Assembly (NCBI RefSeq): GCF_000708595.2
Contig: NZ_JARP01000005.1
Span: forward strand, 124,001-188,000
Source of the DNA: Flavobacterium sp. KJJ
Lineage (GTDB): Bacteria > Bacteroidota > Bacteroidia > Flavobacteriales > Flavobacteriaceae
Direction of reading: 5' to 3'
Length of the DNA stretch: 64,000 nucleotides
Shown here: piece by piece, positions 10,028-18,347 of the stretch
Layout of the letters: each line of letters begins with the position of its first letter
Numbering within the stretch: the first letter of the stretch is position 1
Notes under the pieces: generated by a model
Databases searched by the model: none
What the model saw: the letters and a program-made list of their open reading frames with translations, nothing else
Told to the model about the DNA's origin: nothing
Translations under genes and position numbers: made by a program

Positions 10028-11086
10028 ATGAAAAATATAAAAATTGTTTCGTTTACAGCATGTATAGCATGGGTATTAACCTTGCTGGTTTTTACTTCAT
10101 GCTCAAATGATGATAGCAGCGCATCAGTTTATACTGGCGCGCCGGTTATAGAATCAGTATCGCCTTCAGGTTATAATGTAGATGGAAGCCTGAAACCATT
10201 AACACCGGTTACTATTGGCGATCCAAAAAACTATTATGTCATTCACGGAAAAGGATTGTTGTCAACACAAAAAATCTATTTTAATGATTTTGACACTTAT
10301 TTCAGGCCAACTTTTGTAACAGATACCGATATCATTGTATTGATTGATGAAAATACACCATATGCAAATGCTTCCAATCAATTAAAAGTTGTCACAAATA
10401 GCGGAACTGCAGTTTTTGATTTTAAAGTAGCGCCTCCAGTACCAACATTTACAAGCTTTAATTATATAAATTGTACAGAAGGTGATCAGGTAACTATTAA
10501 AGGTAAATATTTCTTAAATCCTATTGTTACGCTTGCAAAAACAGCCACAGAGCCAGAAGTTCCGGTTACTGTAATATCATCAACTCTTGAAGAGATTGTG
10601 GTTAAAATACCTGCTAATGCAAATTATCGAAATCTTGCTGTTACTAATATTTCTGGAACTGCAACTTCACTTGAAGCTATAGGAACAGCTTTATATGATG
10701 ATAAGTTATACGGAATGGAATGGGGCGGTCCTTGGTCAGGAAAAGGAGTTAATTTCGATTTTGACGGAGATTCATATCAAGGCGGTAAATCTTGGCAATG
10801 GGTTTTTGGTGGCTGGGATGGCGGAAACTGGGGCTTTAACGTTGATATGACACGTTATAAAGCCATGAGAATCGCTGTCAAAGGTGCTAAAAACGGTCAG
10901 GTTAACTTTAGTGTAAATGGCGGCGCAAATTATGTAATTCCGGTTACTACGACTTGGGTTTATATGGAAATCCCATTGAGCAAGCTAGGAAATCCTTCTA
11001 GCGTTACTATGCTTACGTTTCAAGAATCTAATAATGATGGCGGTAATACCGTATTGTTTGATGACATAGGCTTTGTATTAAAATAG
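10028..11086 (+). CDS. IPT/TIG-domain surface glycan-binding lipoprotein (SusE/SGBP position)
   Basis: 352 residues with a lipobox ending at Cys25 (LVFTSC). Two Ig-like IPT/TIG repeats span about 36-135 and 138-215 (VIESVSPSGYNVDGSL; TSFNYINCTEGDQVTIKGKYF). The C-terminal domain (about 228-352) is rich in aromatics, with Trp232, 236, 256, 258, 263 and 268, and ends in a beta-jelly-roll-like segment with VLFDDIGFVLK. This arrangement resembles the SGBP-B proteins of xyloglucan loci, where the last domain binds glycan. It is the third gene of the susCD operon and is followed by an internal hairpin, so it may mark the end of the abundant binding and transport transcript. The ligand is inferred to be mannan. 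Confidence 0.8.
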   Translation: MKNIKIVSFTACIAWVLTLLVFTSCSNDDSSASVYTGAPVIESVSPSGYNVDGSLKPLTPVTIGDPKNYYVIHGKGLLSTQKIYFNDFDTYFRPTFVTDTDIIVLIDENTPYANASNQLKVVTNSGTAVFDFKVAPPVPTFTSFNYINCTEGDQVTIKGKYFLNPIVTLAKTATEPEVPVTVISSTLEEIVVKIPANANYRNLAVTNISGTATSLEAIGTALYDDKLYGMEWGGPWSGKGVNFDFDGDSYQGGKSWQWVFGGWDGGNWGFNVDMTRYKAMRIAVKGAKNGQVNFSVNGGANYVIPVTTTWVYMEIPLSKLGNPSSVTMLTFQESNNDGGNTVLFDDIGFVLK

Positions 11087-11117
11087 AAAGTATCTATTTA
11101 TTTTGAGTTTTGTTCAA

Positions 11118-11153
11118 GTATTCCCTAATCTATCCATTAGGGAATACTTTTTT
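11118..11153 (+). terminator. hairpin with T tract inside the mannan operon
   Basis: An 11-base perfect stem (GTATTCCCTAA pairing with TTAGGGAATAC) with an 8-base loop is followed by TTTTTT. It lies 32 bases after the SGBP stop codon and 29 bases before the GH27 start. It looks like an intrinsic terminator or attenuator that would lower enzyme transcripts relative to susCD and SGBP. A separate promoter for the GH27 and GH5 genes is not evident in the short gap. Confidence 0.7.
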
Positions 11154-11181
11154 AATATAATTAATTATTGAATTTTTAATA

Positions 11182-12417
11182 ATGAAAAAAATCATTTTAG
11201 CACTTGTATTGAGTATTTCTGGTTTCGGCTTTAGCCAAGGAAATACACATACTCAGAAAGCAGGAAAATTTGAAGGTTTAGCGATGACACCACCAATGGG
11301 ATGGAATTCGTGGAATACTTTCGAAACAAATATAGATGAGAAATTAGTAAAAGAAACCGCAGATATTATGGTTTCATCTGGAATGGCAGCTGCGGGATAC
11401 AATTATATAGTTTTAGATGACGGCTGGATGACAAAGGAACGTGATGCTAATGGAGATTTAGTTCCAGATCCTGCAAAATTTCCAACTGGCATGAAAGCGT
11501 TAATTGATTATGTCCACAGCAAAGGTTTGAAATTTGGTTTGTACAATTGTGCAGGAACGCAAACTTGTGCCGGTTATCCTGGAACACGTGGTTACGAATA
11601 TCAAGATGCTCGTTTTTATGCTAAACTAGGAATCGATTTCTTAAAATACGATTGGTGTAATACGCAGGGAATTACAGCTAAAGAAGCCTATACGACAATG
11701 AGCAACGCACTTAAAACGGCTGGAAAACCAATTGTATTCAGTCTTTGTGAATGGGGTGATAACCAGCCTTGGGAATGGGGAAAACCAGTTGGAAATCTTT
11801 GGCGAATTTCTGGAGATATTTATCCTTGTTTTGATTGTGAATTTAAACATGAAGAAGGAAATTGGTCTTCTTGGGGATTTATGAAAATTATCGAAATGAG
11901 AAAAGATATCCGTAAATATTCTGGTCCGGATCATTGGAACGATTTTGATATGATGGAAGTTGGGGACGGAATGACAAATACCGAAGATAAAGCACACTTT
12001 ACAATGTGGTCGATGATGGCATCTCCATTAATTGCGGGAAATGATTTTAGAAAAATGTCAAAAGAAACATTAGCCATTTTAACCAATAAAGAGTTAATTG
12101 CAGTTAATCAAGATAAATTAGGAATTCAAGGGTTTAAATATTTGACAGAAGATGGAATAGAAGTTTGGGCGAAACCCTTATCTGATGGAAACTGGGCGAT
12201 TACTTTTTTGAATAGAAGCGATGTGACAAAGAAAATCAATTTTGACTTTAAAAAGAATACTATTAAAGATGCTGATTTTGGTTACGAAGCGGATTTTAAT
12301 AAGATGACTTATAAAATAAAAGATCTTTGGAGAAATAAAGAAATCGGAAATACTAAAAAGAATTTTGTTTCAGATCTGGCTTCTCATGATGTGATTACGT
12401 TACGATTAATTCCTTAA
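11182..12417 (+). CDS. GH27 alpha-galactosidase, secreted
   Basis: 411 residues with a cleavable signal peptide (ends GFSQG, about residue 20). The family 27 signatures are TPPMGWNSWNTF (36-47), LDDGWM (78-83), the nucleophile Asp157 in LKYDWCN, the acid/base Asp212 in WRISGDI, and GPDHWNDFDMMEVG. It should remove alpha-1,6-galactosyl side chains from galactomannan fragments, probably in the periplasm because no lipobox is present. The C-terminal 90 residues form the usual beta-sandwich. It is translationally close to the GH5 gene (10-base gap). Confidence 0.94.
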   Translation: MKKIILALVLSISGFGFSQGNTHTQKAGKFEGLAMTPPMGWNSWNTFETNIDEKLVKETADIMVSSGMAAAGYNYIVLDDGWMTKERDANGDLVPDPAKFPTGMKALIDYVHSKGLKFGLYNCAGTQTCAGYPGTRGYEYQDARFYAKLGIDFLKYDWCNTQGITAKEAYTTMSNALKTAGKPIVFSLCEWGDNQPWEWGKPVGNLWRISGDIYPCFDCEFKHEEGNWSSWGFMKIIEMRKDIRKYSGPDHWNDFDMMEVGDGMTNTEDKAHFTMWSMMASPLIAGNDFRKMSKETLAILTNKELIAVNQDKLGIQGFKYLTEDGIEVWAKPLSDGNWAITFLNRSDVTKKINFDFKKNTIKDADFGYEADFNKMTYKIKDLWRNKEIGNTKKNFVSDLASHDVITLRLIP

Positions 12418-12427
12418 ACCTGAATTT

Positions 12428-13393
12428 ATGAAATCAAAAGCACTGTTTTTTACTCTTATATTGTTACTTGTGTTTGCTTATTCAAAAGCTCAATTTGTAA
12501 AACACCACGGACAGCTTAGTGTTAAAGGAACGCAGTTAACAGATCAAAATAATGAACCGATTGTATTGCGCGGTATGAGTTTTGGATGGCATAGTATGTG
12601 GCCGAGATTTTATAATGAAAAAGCCGTGGACTGGTTAAAGAAAGATTTTAATTGTAATGTTGTTCGTGCGGCAATGGGCATCGAACTCGGAACAATGTCT
12701 TATAAGAAAGAACCGAAGTTTTCAAAAGAAAAAATTGAAGCTGTTATAGACGGAGCCATAAAATCAGATATATATGTTATTGTTGATTGGCACAGTCATA
12801 ACATAAATCTAAAAGAAGCAAAGGAATTTTTTGCAGAGATGTCTAAAAAATATGCCAAACATCCGAACATTATATATGAGGTATTTAATGAGCCTGATCA
12901 AGAAAGTTGGCAAGAAGTAAAAGCTTACTCCGAAGAAATAATCAAAGTAATTCGGGATAACGATCCTAATAATGTAATTTTAGTAGGTTGCCCTCATTGG
13001 GATCAAGATATTAATCTTCCAGCAGCTGATCCTATTATGGGCTATTCTAATATAATGTATACAATGCATTTTTATGCGGCAACACACGGCAAAGAACTGA
13101 GGGATAGAACAGATGCAGCAATCAAAAGCGGTTTGCCTGTTTTTATTTCTGAATCTGCTGGAATGGAAGCTTCTGGAGATGGACCTTTAAATAGTAAAGC
13201 ATGGCAAGAATATATCGATTGGATGGAAGCTAGAAAATTAAGCTGGATTACTTGGTCTGTTTCTGATAAAGATGAAACTTGTTCTATTCTGAAAAAATCA
13301 GCAAAATCAGAAGGAAAATGGAAAGATGAAGATTTAAAGGAAGCGGGATTAAAGGTTCGTGAGTACTTAAGAAGATATAATACTCAAAAATAA
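12428..13393 (+). CDS. GH5 endo-glycanase (beta-mannanase or endoglucanase), secreted
   Basis: 321 residues with a signal peptide (about 1-21, FAYSKAQ). The TIM-barrel motifs are NNEPIVLRGMSFGWHS, VIVDWHSH (117-124), the acid/base Glu155 in EVFNEPD, MHFYAATHG near 213-221, and the nucleophile Glu242 in FISESAG. The layout is closest to the endoglucanase-type GH5_2 group, yet the gene sits in a mannan locus. Activity on beta-1,4-mannan or glucomannan is therefore inferred from context and cellulase activity remains possible. It is the last gene of the plus-strand arm; a strong terminator follows. Confidence 0.88.
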   Translation: MKSKALFFTLILLLVFAYSKAQFVKHHGQLSVKGTQLTDQNNEPIVLRGMSFGWHSMWPRFYNEKAVDWLKKDFNCNVVRAAMGIELGTMSYKKEPKFSKEKIEAVIDGAIKSDIYVIVDWHSHNINLKEAKEFFAEMSKKYAKHPNIIYEVFNEPDQESWQEVKAYSEEIIKVIRDNDPNNVILVGCPHWDQDINLPAADPIMGYSNIMYTMHFYAATHGKELRDRTDAAIKSGLPVFISESAGMEASGDGPLNSKAWQEYIDWMEARKLSWITWSVSDKDETCSILKKSAKSEGKWKDEDLKEAGLKVREYLRRYNTQK

Positions 13394-13414
13394 TTTATAT
13401 ATATTAATAGTTAT

Positions 13415-13449
13415 AAAATCCTATTCAATTTTGAATAGGATTTTTTTTT
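13415..13449 (+). terminator. terminator of the mannan operon
   Basis: The stem AAAATCCTATTCAA pairs with TTGAATAGGATTTT around a two-base turn and runs into a T9 tract. It lies 22 bases after the GH5 stop codon. Confidence 0.85.
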
Positions 13450-13587
13450 AAGCTAATTTTTGACTTATTCATCTGCTCTTTATGCATAAGTATTGATTTG
13501 TTTTTGTAAGAATTTTGATTGTTTGAGTTATTGAGTATTTTATAATGAATATAATATCTTTAAATTTGTATTTTATTTTTAAATTTT

Positions 13588-13626
13588 AAAACACCCCTAA
13601 TTTTTATAGGGGTGTTTATTTTTTTA
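13588..13626 (+). terminator. second hairpin terminator, not next to a gene
   Basis: AAACACCCCTA pairs with TAGGGGTGTTT around a short T-rich loop, followed by ATTTTTTTAG. It lies about 145 bases beyond the terminator of the mannan operon and about 350 bases before the porin gene, so no annotated gene ends at it. The 5' A-run means it could also work on the minus strand. Confidence 0.7.
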
Positions 13627-13979
13627 GACGTTTTATAATTATTTTTTATCCATTTTAGTAAAAAAATTTAGTTAAAACCCTTCTATTTTATTGGTAATTG
13701 GTAAAATTGGGTTGTTGAATTTTCAAAAATAAATCGGTATTAATGTCAAATCCTGATTATTGTTAATTTAATTTTTGTAATCCATAATTCTTTCCGAAAA
13801 ACATCAAAAAAGTACTTTTCAATTCTTTTACTCATACAAAAGTTAATAAATTCGCTAATGAAAATGAAGAGGTTTTAGGGGGAGATTATTAGGTTTTAGA
13901 AGTGTCATATACTAGGTAACTACAGATATATAAAGATTAACTAACCAGAATCAATTAATAACTAAAAACCAATTTACAC

Positions 13980-15056
13980 ATGAAAAAAGTATTACACGTT
14001 GTAGCCGCTATGTTAACAAGTTCTTTTGCTTTTGCTCAAGATGATACTGAAACTACTGCAGTTGTACCAGCAACTACTTGGGGAGGATCAGCAGATGCGT
14101 ACTATAAATATGATTTTTCAAAACAAATGAATGGATTAACGAGCTTTACCAACTCTCAAGATTCATTTGAACTAGGAATGGCTTCGATAGAAGCAGGTCA
14201 TACATTCGGAAAAGCCTCAGTTTTTGTAGACTTAGGATTTGGAAAAAGAGCGGGAGAATTTTCATATAATGAAACAACAGATAAGGATATAACAGCAAAA
14301 TTTTTAATTAAACAATTATTTTTTACCTACCAGATTACAGATGAATTTAAAGTTGTTGCAGGTAGTTTTGGTACACATATAGGATATGAAGTGTTAGATG
14401 CTGTAGATAATAAAAACTACAGTATGTCATATGCGTTTTCATACGGGCCATTTTTTAACACTGGGGTAAAAGCGCAATACACGTCTGGAAAGTTTACGGC
14501 GATGTTTGGTATAACAAATCCTACTGATTTTAAATCGGCTATGGATGCTGGATCAACACAAAAAACGTATATAGGACAAGTTGGATACATTGGTGAAACA
14601 GGAAGTGCATATTTGAATTTTACATCAGGAAGCAGTAATCCAGCATCTGATGAAAATAAATCTCAAATAGATTTAGTTGCTTCAAAAACAATTAGTGATA
14701 GTTTCGGACTTGGATTGAATGCTACTTATGCTAAAACTAAAAATGATTTTGACAGCACTTTAGACGGTGAGTGGTTTTCATTAGTAGGTTATGCTAATTA
14801 TTCATTTAGCCCATCATTGCTTTTAGCATACAGAGTGGAGTATTTTGATGCTAAAGATGCAGCTCCTAGTTTAGGGACATTAACTGGATCTAGTGTTTTT
14901 GCTAACACTGTTTCGTTAAATTATAAAGTTGGAAAACTAACAATTATACCAGAGTTAAGATACGACGCTGCTTCTGAAGATATCTTTTTAGATAGTGACG
15001 CGCTTCCAACAGGAGGATCATTCTACGGATTAATTGCTACAACATACTCTTTCTAG
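13980..15056 (+). CDS. outer membrane beta-barrel porin (OmpL-like, bbp2 type)
   Basis: 358 residues with a signal peptide (ends FAFAQ, about residue 19). The mature protein has alternating amphipathic strands from the first residues (WGGSADAYYKYDFS) to the C-terminal phenylalanine (LIATTYSF), the mark of an outer-membrane barrel. SMASIEAGH-type and TYQITDEFKVVAGSFGTHIGYE segments match the putative beta-barrel porin-2 family common in Bacteroidota. No plug, TonB or SusC features are present. In relatives such porins may sit beside ammonium transporters, but none is here, so the substrate is unknown. Transcription stands alone, with a terminator 35 bases after the stop. Confidence 0.8.
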   Translation: MKKVLHVVAAMLTSSFAFAQDDTETTAVVPATTWGGSADAYYKYDFSKQMNGLTSFTNSQDSFELGMASIEAGHTFGKASVFVDLGFGKRAGEFSYNETTDKDITAKFLIKQLFFTYQITDEFKVVAGSFGTHIGYEVLDAVDNKNYSMSYAFSYGPFFNTGVKAQYTSGKFTAMFGITNPTDFKSAMDAGSTQKTYIGQVGYIGETGSAYLNFTSGSSNPASDENKSQIDLVASKTISDSFGLGLNATYAKTKNDFDSTLDGEWFSLVGYANYSFSPSLLLAYRVEYFDAKDAAPSLGTLTGSSVFANTVSLNYKVGKLTIIPELRYDAASEDIFLDSDALPTGGSFYGLIATTYSF

Positions 15057-15090
15057 AGATAAAGATTGATATTTTTTTTTTTTTTTTGGA

Positions 15091-15127
15091 GCTGTCGAAA
15101 CATACTAATGTTTTGGCAGCTTTTTTA
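15091..15127 (+). terminator. terminator of the porin gene
   Basis: GCTGTCGAAACA pairs with TGTTTTGGCAGC (two G-U pairs) around TACTAA and is followed by TTTTTTT. A 16-base T homopolymer (15072-15087) precedes the stem. Confidence 0.8.
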
Positions 15128-15282
15128 TTTTTTTTAAGAGTGAAAGAGCAAGATGGCTAAAATTTCTGAAAATAGTTTAGATAATATAATCGTTCAATGT
15201 GTGGCAAAACTTTGCAGTTAATTAAATACTGTCTTAATAATTATTTCGGTCTTTACAGTTCCAAATAATCAAATTAGTCAAT

Positions 15283-15322
15283 AAAAAAGCGCGTTTCTAA
15301 AGAATCAGAAACGCGCTTTTTT
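15283..15322 (-). terminator. bidirectional-looking terminator downstream of the amidase gene
   Basis: A perfect 16-base stem (AAAAAAGCGCGTTTCT with AGAAACGCGCTTTTTT, 8-base loop). On the minus strand it follows the amidase stop by 15 bases and ends in T6. On the plus strand it could back up the porin terminator. The 150 bases between the two hairpins show no gene. Confidence 0.85.
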
Positions 15323-15336
15323 ATATTTATGAAATA

Positions 15337-16248
15337 CTATTGAATTTGTTTTTTATAAATAGAATAAATAGTATCTATTGTTTTTCTGTCTAAAGTAGCT
15401 GTTAAGTCAGTTTGAATATAATGTAATTTAAAAGCCATAATTGCAGCCGAAAGATTTTTTGTATTGTAGCCAATAATTCTTAAAGCGGGTTCAATTTTAA
15501 AATCAAATGGAGCTTCTTCTAAAACTTCATCTGGCCAGATTCCAAATCCTTTTTCTGCTAATGTTTTCCATGGAAATAAAGAGCTTGGGTCTTGTTTTCT
15601 GCCTGGAGCGATATCTGAATGGCCTAATATATTTTGAGTAGGAATATTATAATCTTTTTTTAATTTAGTCAAAAGTGCTACTAAACTGCTGATTTGTGTT
15701 TCTGTAAAAGGTTTAAAACCGTTATTGTCTAATTCGATGCCAATAGAGCTTGAATTAATATCTGTATTTTTACCCCACGTTGATGCACCTGCATGCCAAG
15801 CTCTTAAATAGTCGTTCAGCATTTGAACTACTTTTCCATTTTCAGAAATCACATAATGAGCGCTTACCTGAGTTTTGACTTTAGTAAACGTGTTGATTGT
15901 TTGTTTTAGAGAATCCTGAGCAGTATGATGAATAATAATGAAACTAGGTTTTCTTAAATTGAAATTTACAGTTCCAATCCATTCTGTATTTATTCCATTT
16001 AATAAAAGTGTAGATCCTGTTTTTGATAAAGTATCTTTTACGATACCCAGCTGTTGGGCATACGTAGTGTCAATAACTACCGGACTAACAGCAGGAATTG
16101 GCTGTGGATCTTTGCTTGTAATTTGGTTTTCTAAAGTTTTAAGCTGTTGATCGTAAGCTTTTTCAGTAGCTTTATATGGATTTGTAGAGCAAGAAGTTAT
16201 AATGATTGCCAAAATCACATAACAAAGGTGTTTTTTTACCATGGTCAT
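15337..16248 (-). CDS. N-acetylmuramoyl-L-alanine amidase (Amidase_2), lipoprotein
   Basis: 303 residues with a lipoprotein signal (AIIITSCSTNP, Cys at about 20). The zinc amidase core runs from about 100 to 235: IIHHTAQDS supplies the first zinc His, AHYVISENGKVVQML and AWHAGAS the second strand, SSIGIELDNNG the central strand and LGHSDIAPGRKQDPSSLFPW the last His and Asp. It should cut the bond between MurNAc and the stem peptide in wall turnover or recycling, from the outer-membrane inner face. It is the third gene of a rimO operon (27-base gap). ATGs at 16248 and 16242 are both possible starts. Confidence 0.9.
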   Translation of the reverse strand: MTMVKKHLCYVILAIIITSCSTNPYKATEKAYDQQLKTLENQITSKDPQPIPAVSPVVIDTTYAQQLGIVKDTLSKTGSTLLLNGINTEWIGTVNFNLRKPSFIIIHHTAQDSLKQTINTFTKVKTQVSAHYVISENGKVVQMLNDYLRAWHAGASTWGKNTDINSSSIGIELDNNGFKPFTETQISSLVALLTKLKKDYNIPTQNILGHSDIAPGRKQDPSSLFPWKTLAEKGFGIWPDEVLEEAPFDFKIEPALRIIGYNTKNLSAAIMAFKLHYIQTDLTATLDRKTIDTIYSIYKKQIQ

Positions 16249-16275
16249 TTACATTTTAAGATGAAGTTTAAAACA

Positions 16276-16818
16276 CTATTCTTCAGTTTTTATTGTTTGT
16301 TCTTCTTCTTTAACTTCTTTTTGGTCTTTAGAATCTTTTTTCTTTTTTGATTTAGGCTTTTTCATTTCTTTAAAATTCGCCATAAAAGTGTTGAATTTTT
16401 CTACTTGATCCTTGTTCAAAAAAGCAATGATCTTTTTATTTGTACTTTCTCTTAATGCATTTATTTGCTCTAATTTTTGATCTTGAGAACTGCCTTCGTT
16501 TTTCAAAAGAATTCCTTGTTCTTTCATGCTGTCTGCCAAAACATTTGCAATCGCAATTGCTTGAAGTTCATCAAGATTTACCTCTGGTTTCATTTGTTCT
16601 ACAATTTTTGCAGCAGTTTCTTCAGCAGGTATTTCTTTAGGTTTGCTTGGAGTACCTTGTTGTCCAGCCATCATACTTCTATCCATACCCATTCCGCCGC
16701 CTCTTCCGTAGCCTCCTCCTCCGTAGCCATTATTGTATCCGCCTCCATATTGTGCTGAAGCTGAATTAAAACAGAATAAAGTGAAAACCAATAGAAAAAG
16801 TGCGTGTGTAGGTTTCAT
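16276..16818 (-). CDS. secreted glycine-rich protein of unknown function
   Basis: 180 residues. A signal peptide ends at ASA-Q (about residue 22), followed by a Gly/Tyr/Met-rich segment (23-52), a helical region of about 90 residues with many Glu, Gln and Leu, and a very lysine-rich then glutamate-rich tail (about 153-180). The helical part with FLNKDQVEKFNTFM recalls Spy/CpxP-like LTxxQ helical proteins, but the match is by eye and weak. It lies between rimO (39-base gap) and the amidase gene, so it is probably an envelope protein expressed with them. Confidence 0.7.
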   Translation of the reverse strand: MKPTHALFLLVFTLFCFNSASAQYGGGYNNGYGGGGYGRGGGMGMDRSMMAGQQGTPSKPKEIPAEETAAKIVEQMKPEVNLDELQAIAIANVLADSMKEQGILLKNEGSSQDQKLEQINALRESTNKKIIAFLNKDQVEKFNTFMANFKEMKKPKSKKKKDSKDQKEVKEEEQTIKTEE

Positions 16819-16857
16819 AATAGTATTTATCTAAATTGATAATTGTTTAGTGTAAAT

Positions 16858-18171
16858 TTAAGCAGGTTCTCCGTATAAATCAAATTCTGTTGCCTCTATT
16901 ATTCGGATATTAACAAATTCACCTGTTTTTACATAATGTTTAGATGCGTCAATTAAAACTTCATTGTCGACATCTGGACTGTCAAATTCAGTTCTTCCCA
17001 CAAAATGAGCACCTTCTTTTCTGTCGATGATACATTTGTAAACTTGCCCGATTTTTTCTTGATTCATATCCCAAGAAATTTGAGATTGCAATTCCATTAT
17101 TTCATTTGCTCTTGCTTGCTTAACATCGTCTGGAACATCGTCTTCTAATAAATAAGCGTGAGTGTTTTCTTCATGAGAATAAGCGAAACATCCCATTCTG
17201 TCAAATTTCATTTCTTGAACAAAATCTTTCAAAATTTCAAAATCTTCTTGTGTTTCACCAGGATATCCAACAATTAAAGTTGTTCTAATTGCCATTCCTG
17301 GAACTGCTGCACGAAAATCTTTTAATAATTGAGTAGTCTTAGCTTGAGTTGTTCCACGACGCATCGATTTTAAAATAGAATCTGAAATATGCTGTAGAGG
17401 AATATCAATATAATTACAAATCTTAGGTTCGCGTTTCATTAATTCTAAAACGTCCATAGGGAAACCTGTAGGGTATGCATAGTGCAAACGAATCCATTCG
17501 ATGCCTTCTACTTTTGCTAATTCTTCTAAAAGTTCAGCAAGGTTTCTTTTTTTATAAATATCAAGACCATAATAAGTTAAGTCTTGGGCAATTAAGATTA
17601 ATTCTTTTACGCCGTTTTTGGCAAGACCTTGTGCTTCTTTAACCAGTTTCTCAATAGGCTGAGAAACGTGTTTGCCGCGCATAAGCGGAATAGCACAAAA
17701 ACTGCAAGGTCTGTCGCAACCTTCGGCAATTTTTAAATAGGCATAATTTTTTGGAGTTGTAGTTAAACGTTCTCCTAATAATTCATGTTTATAATCAGCC
17801 CCTAACGCTTTCAATAGTTGAGGTAACTCAGTTGTACCAAAATATTGATCAACATTTGGGATCTCTTTTTCTAAATCAGGTCTGTAACGTTCAGACAAAC
17901 ATCCGGTAACGAAAACCTTATCAACTAATCCTCTGTCTTTTTTATCTGCATATTCCAAAATCATGTTTACTGATTCTGCTTTCGCGTTATCAATAAAACC
18001 ACAAGTGTTTATTACGATAATGTTTCCTTCTCTTTCTGCTGGTGCTTCATGTTCAACTTCTTTTCCGTTTGCACGAAGCTGGCCCATCAACACTTCACTG
18101 TCATATACATTTTTCGAACACCCAAGAGTGATTACGTTAATTTTGTTCTTTTTTAAAGACTTGGTTCTCAT
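16858..18171 (-). CDS. rimO: ribosomal protein S12 methylthiotransferase RimO
   Basis: 437 residues. The N-terminal UPF0004 domain holds three cluster-binding cysteines (Cys18 in LGCSKN, Cys57 in NTCGF, Cys91 in TGCLSERY), the radical-SAM motif is Cys152-x3-Cys156-x2-Cys159 (GCDRPCSFC), and a TRAM domain occupies the last 65 residues. The enzyme methylthiolates an aspartate of ribosomal protein S12. The N-terminal VTLGCSKN form and the RYRPDLEKEIPNVDQYFGT segment point to RimO rather than MiaB. A TAATTTTG -7 element (18198 down to 18191) lies 20-27 bases upstream of the start, and two envelope genes follow in the same direction. Confidence 0.95.
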   Translation of the reverse strand: MRTKSLKKNKINVITLGCSKNVYDSEVLMGQLRANGKEVEHEAPAEREGNIIVINTCGFIDNAKAESVNMILEYADKKDRGLVDKVFVTGCLSERYRPDLEKEIPNVDQYFGTTELPQLLKALGADYKHELLGERLTTTPKNYAYLKIAEGCDRPCSFCAIPLMRGKHVSQPIEKLVKEAQGLAKNGVKELILIAQDLTYYGLDIYKKRNLAELLEELAKVEGIEWIRLHYAYPTGFPMDVLELMKREPKICNYIDIPLQHISDSILKSMRRGTTQAKTTQLLKDFRAAVPGMAIRTTLIVGYPGETQEDFEILKDFVQEMKFDRMGCFAYSHEENTHAYLLEDDVPDDVKQARANEIMELQSQISWDMNQEKIGQVYKCIIDRKEGAHFVGRTEFDSPDVDNEVLIDASKHYVKTGEFVNIRIIEATEFDLYGEPA

Positions 18172-18190
18172 ACTTTTATAAATTGGAGTG

Positions 18191-18198
18191 CAAAATTA
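18191..18198 (-). promoter_or_regulatory. -7 promoter element of rimO
   Basis: TAATTTTG on the minus strand matches TAnnTTTG and lies 20 bases ahead of the rimO ATG at 18171. No TTG -33 element lies at the best spacing. Confidence 0.45.
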
Positions 18199-18285
18199 CA
18201 CTTTTTTATTCAAACACCGCCTGTTTGTCATTCTTTTAGCTGTTTTTTATGAAGATAATGTGTTGCGTCTTCTGGTGAAAAGAGC

Positions 18286-18319
18286 TAAAAAAAAATCCGT
18301 CAAGTATTGACCTGACGGA
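18286..18319 (-). terminator. terminator of the FadL-type gene
   Basis: On the minus strand TCCGTCA pairs with TGACGGA around a ten-base loop and is followed by a run of T. It lies about 30 bases after the stop of the 18348-19850 gene. Confidence 0.75.
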
Positions 18320-18347
18320 AATTTTCATTCTTCTATTTTATTTCTAA

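Larger units (their letters stand above)
13394..13979. other. 586-base gap with two terminators and no visible gene
   Basis: The gap holds two rho-independent terminators (listed separately) and a TAAATTTG promoter-like element (13561-13568) lying just ahead of the second one. The remaining 350 bases before the porin start are AT-rich without an open reading frame I would support. No TAnnTTTG element with a well-spaced TTG is evident for the porin gene. Confidence 0.5.

Noticed and set aside
15072..15087. T16 homopolymer after the porin gene as a phase-variable switch
   Set aside because: It lies between the stop codon and the terminator hairpin of the same gene, where length changes should not alter the protein or promoter.
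15057..15336. Small gene or RNA between the porin and amidase genes
   Set aside because: Apart from the two terminators the segment has no open reading frame with family features and no paired promoter and hairpin.
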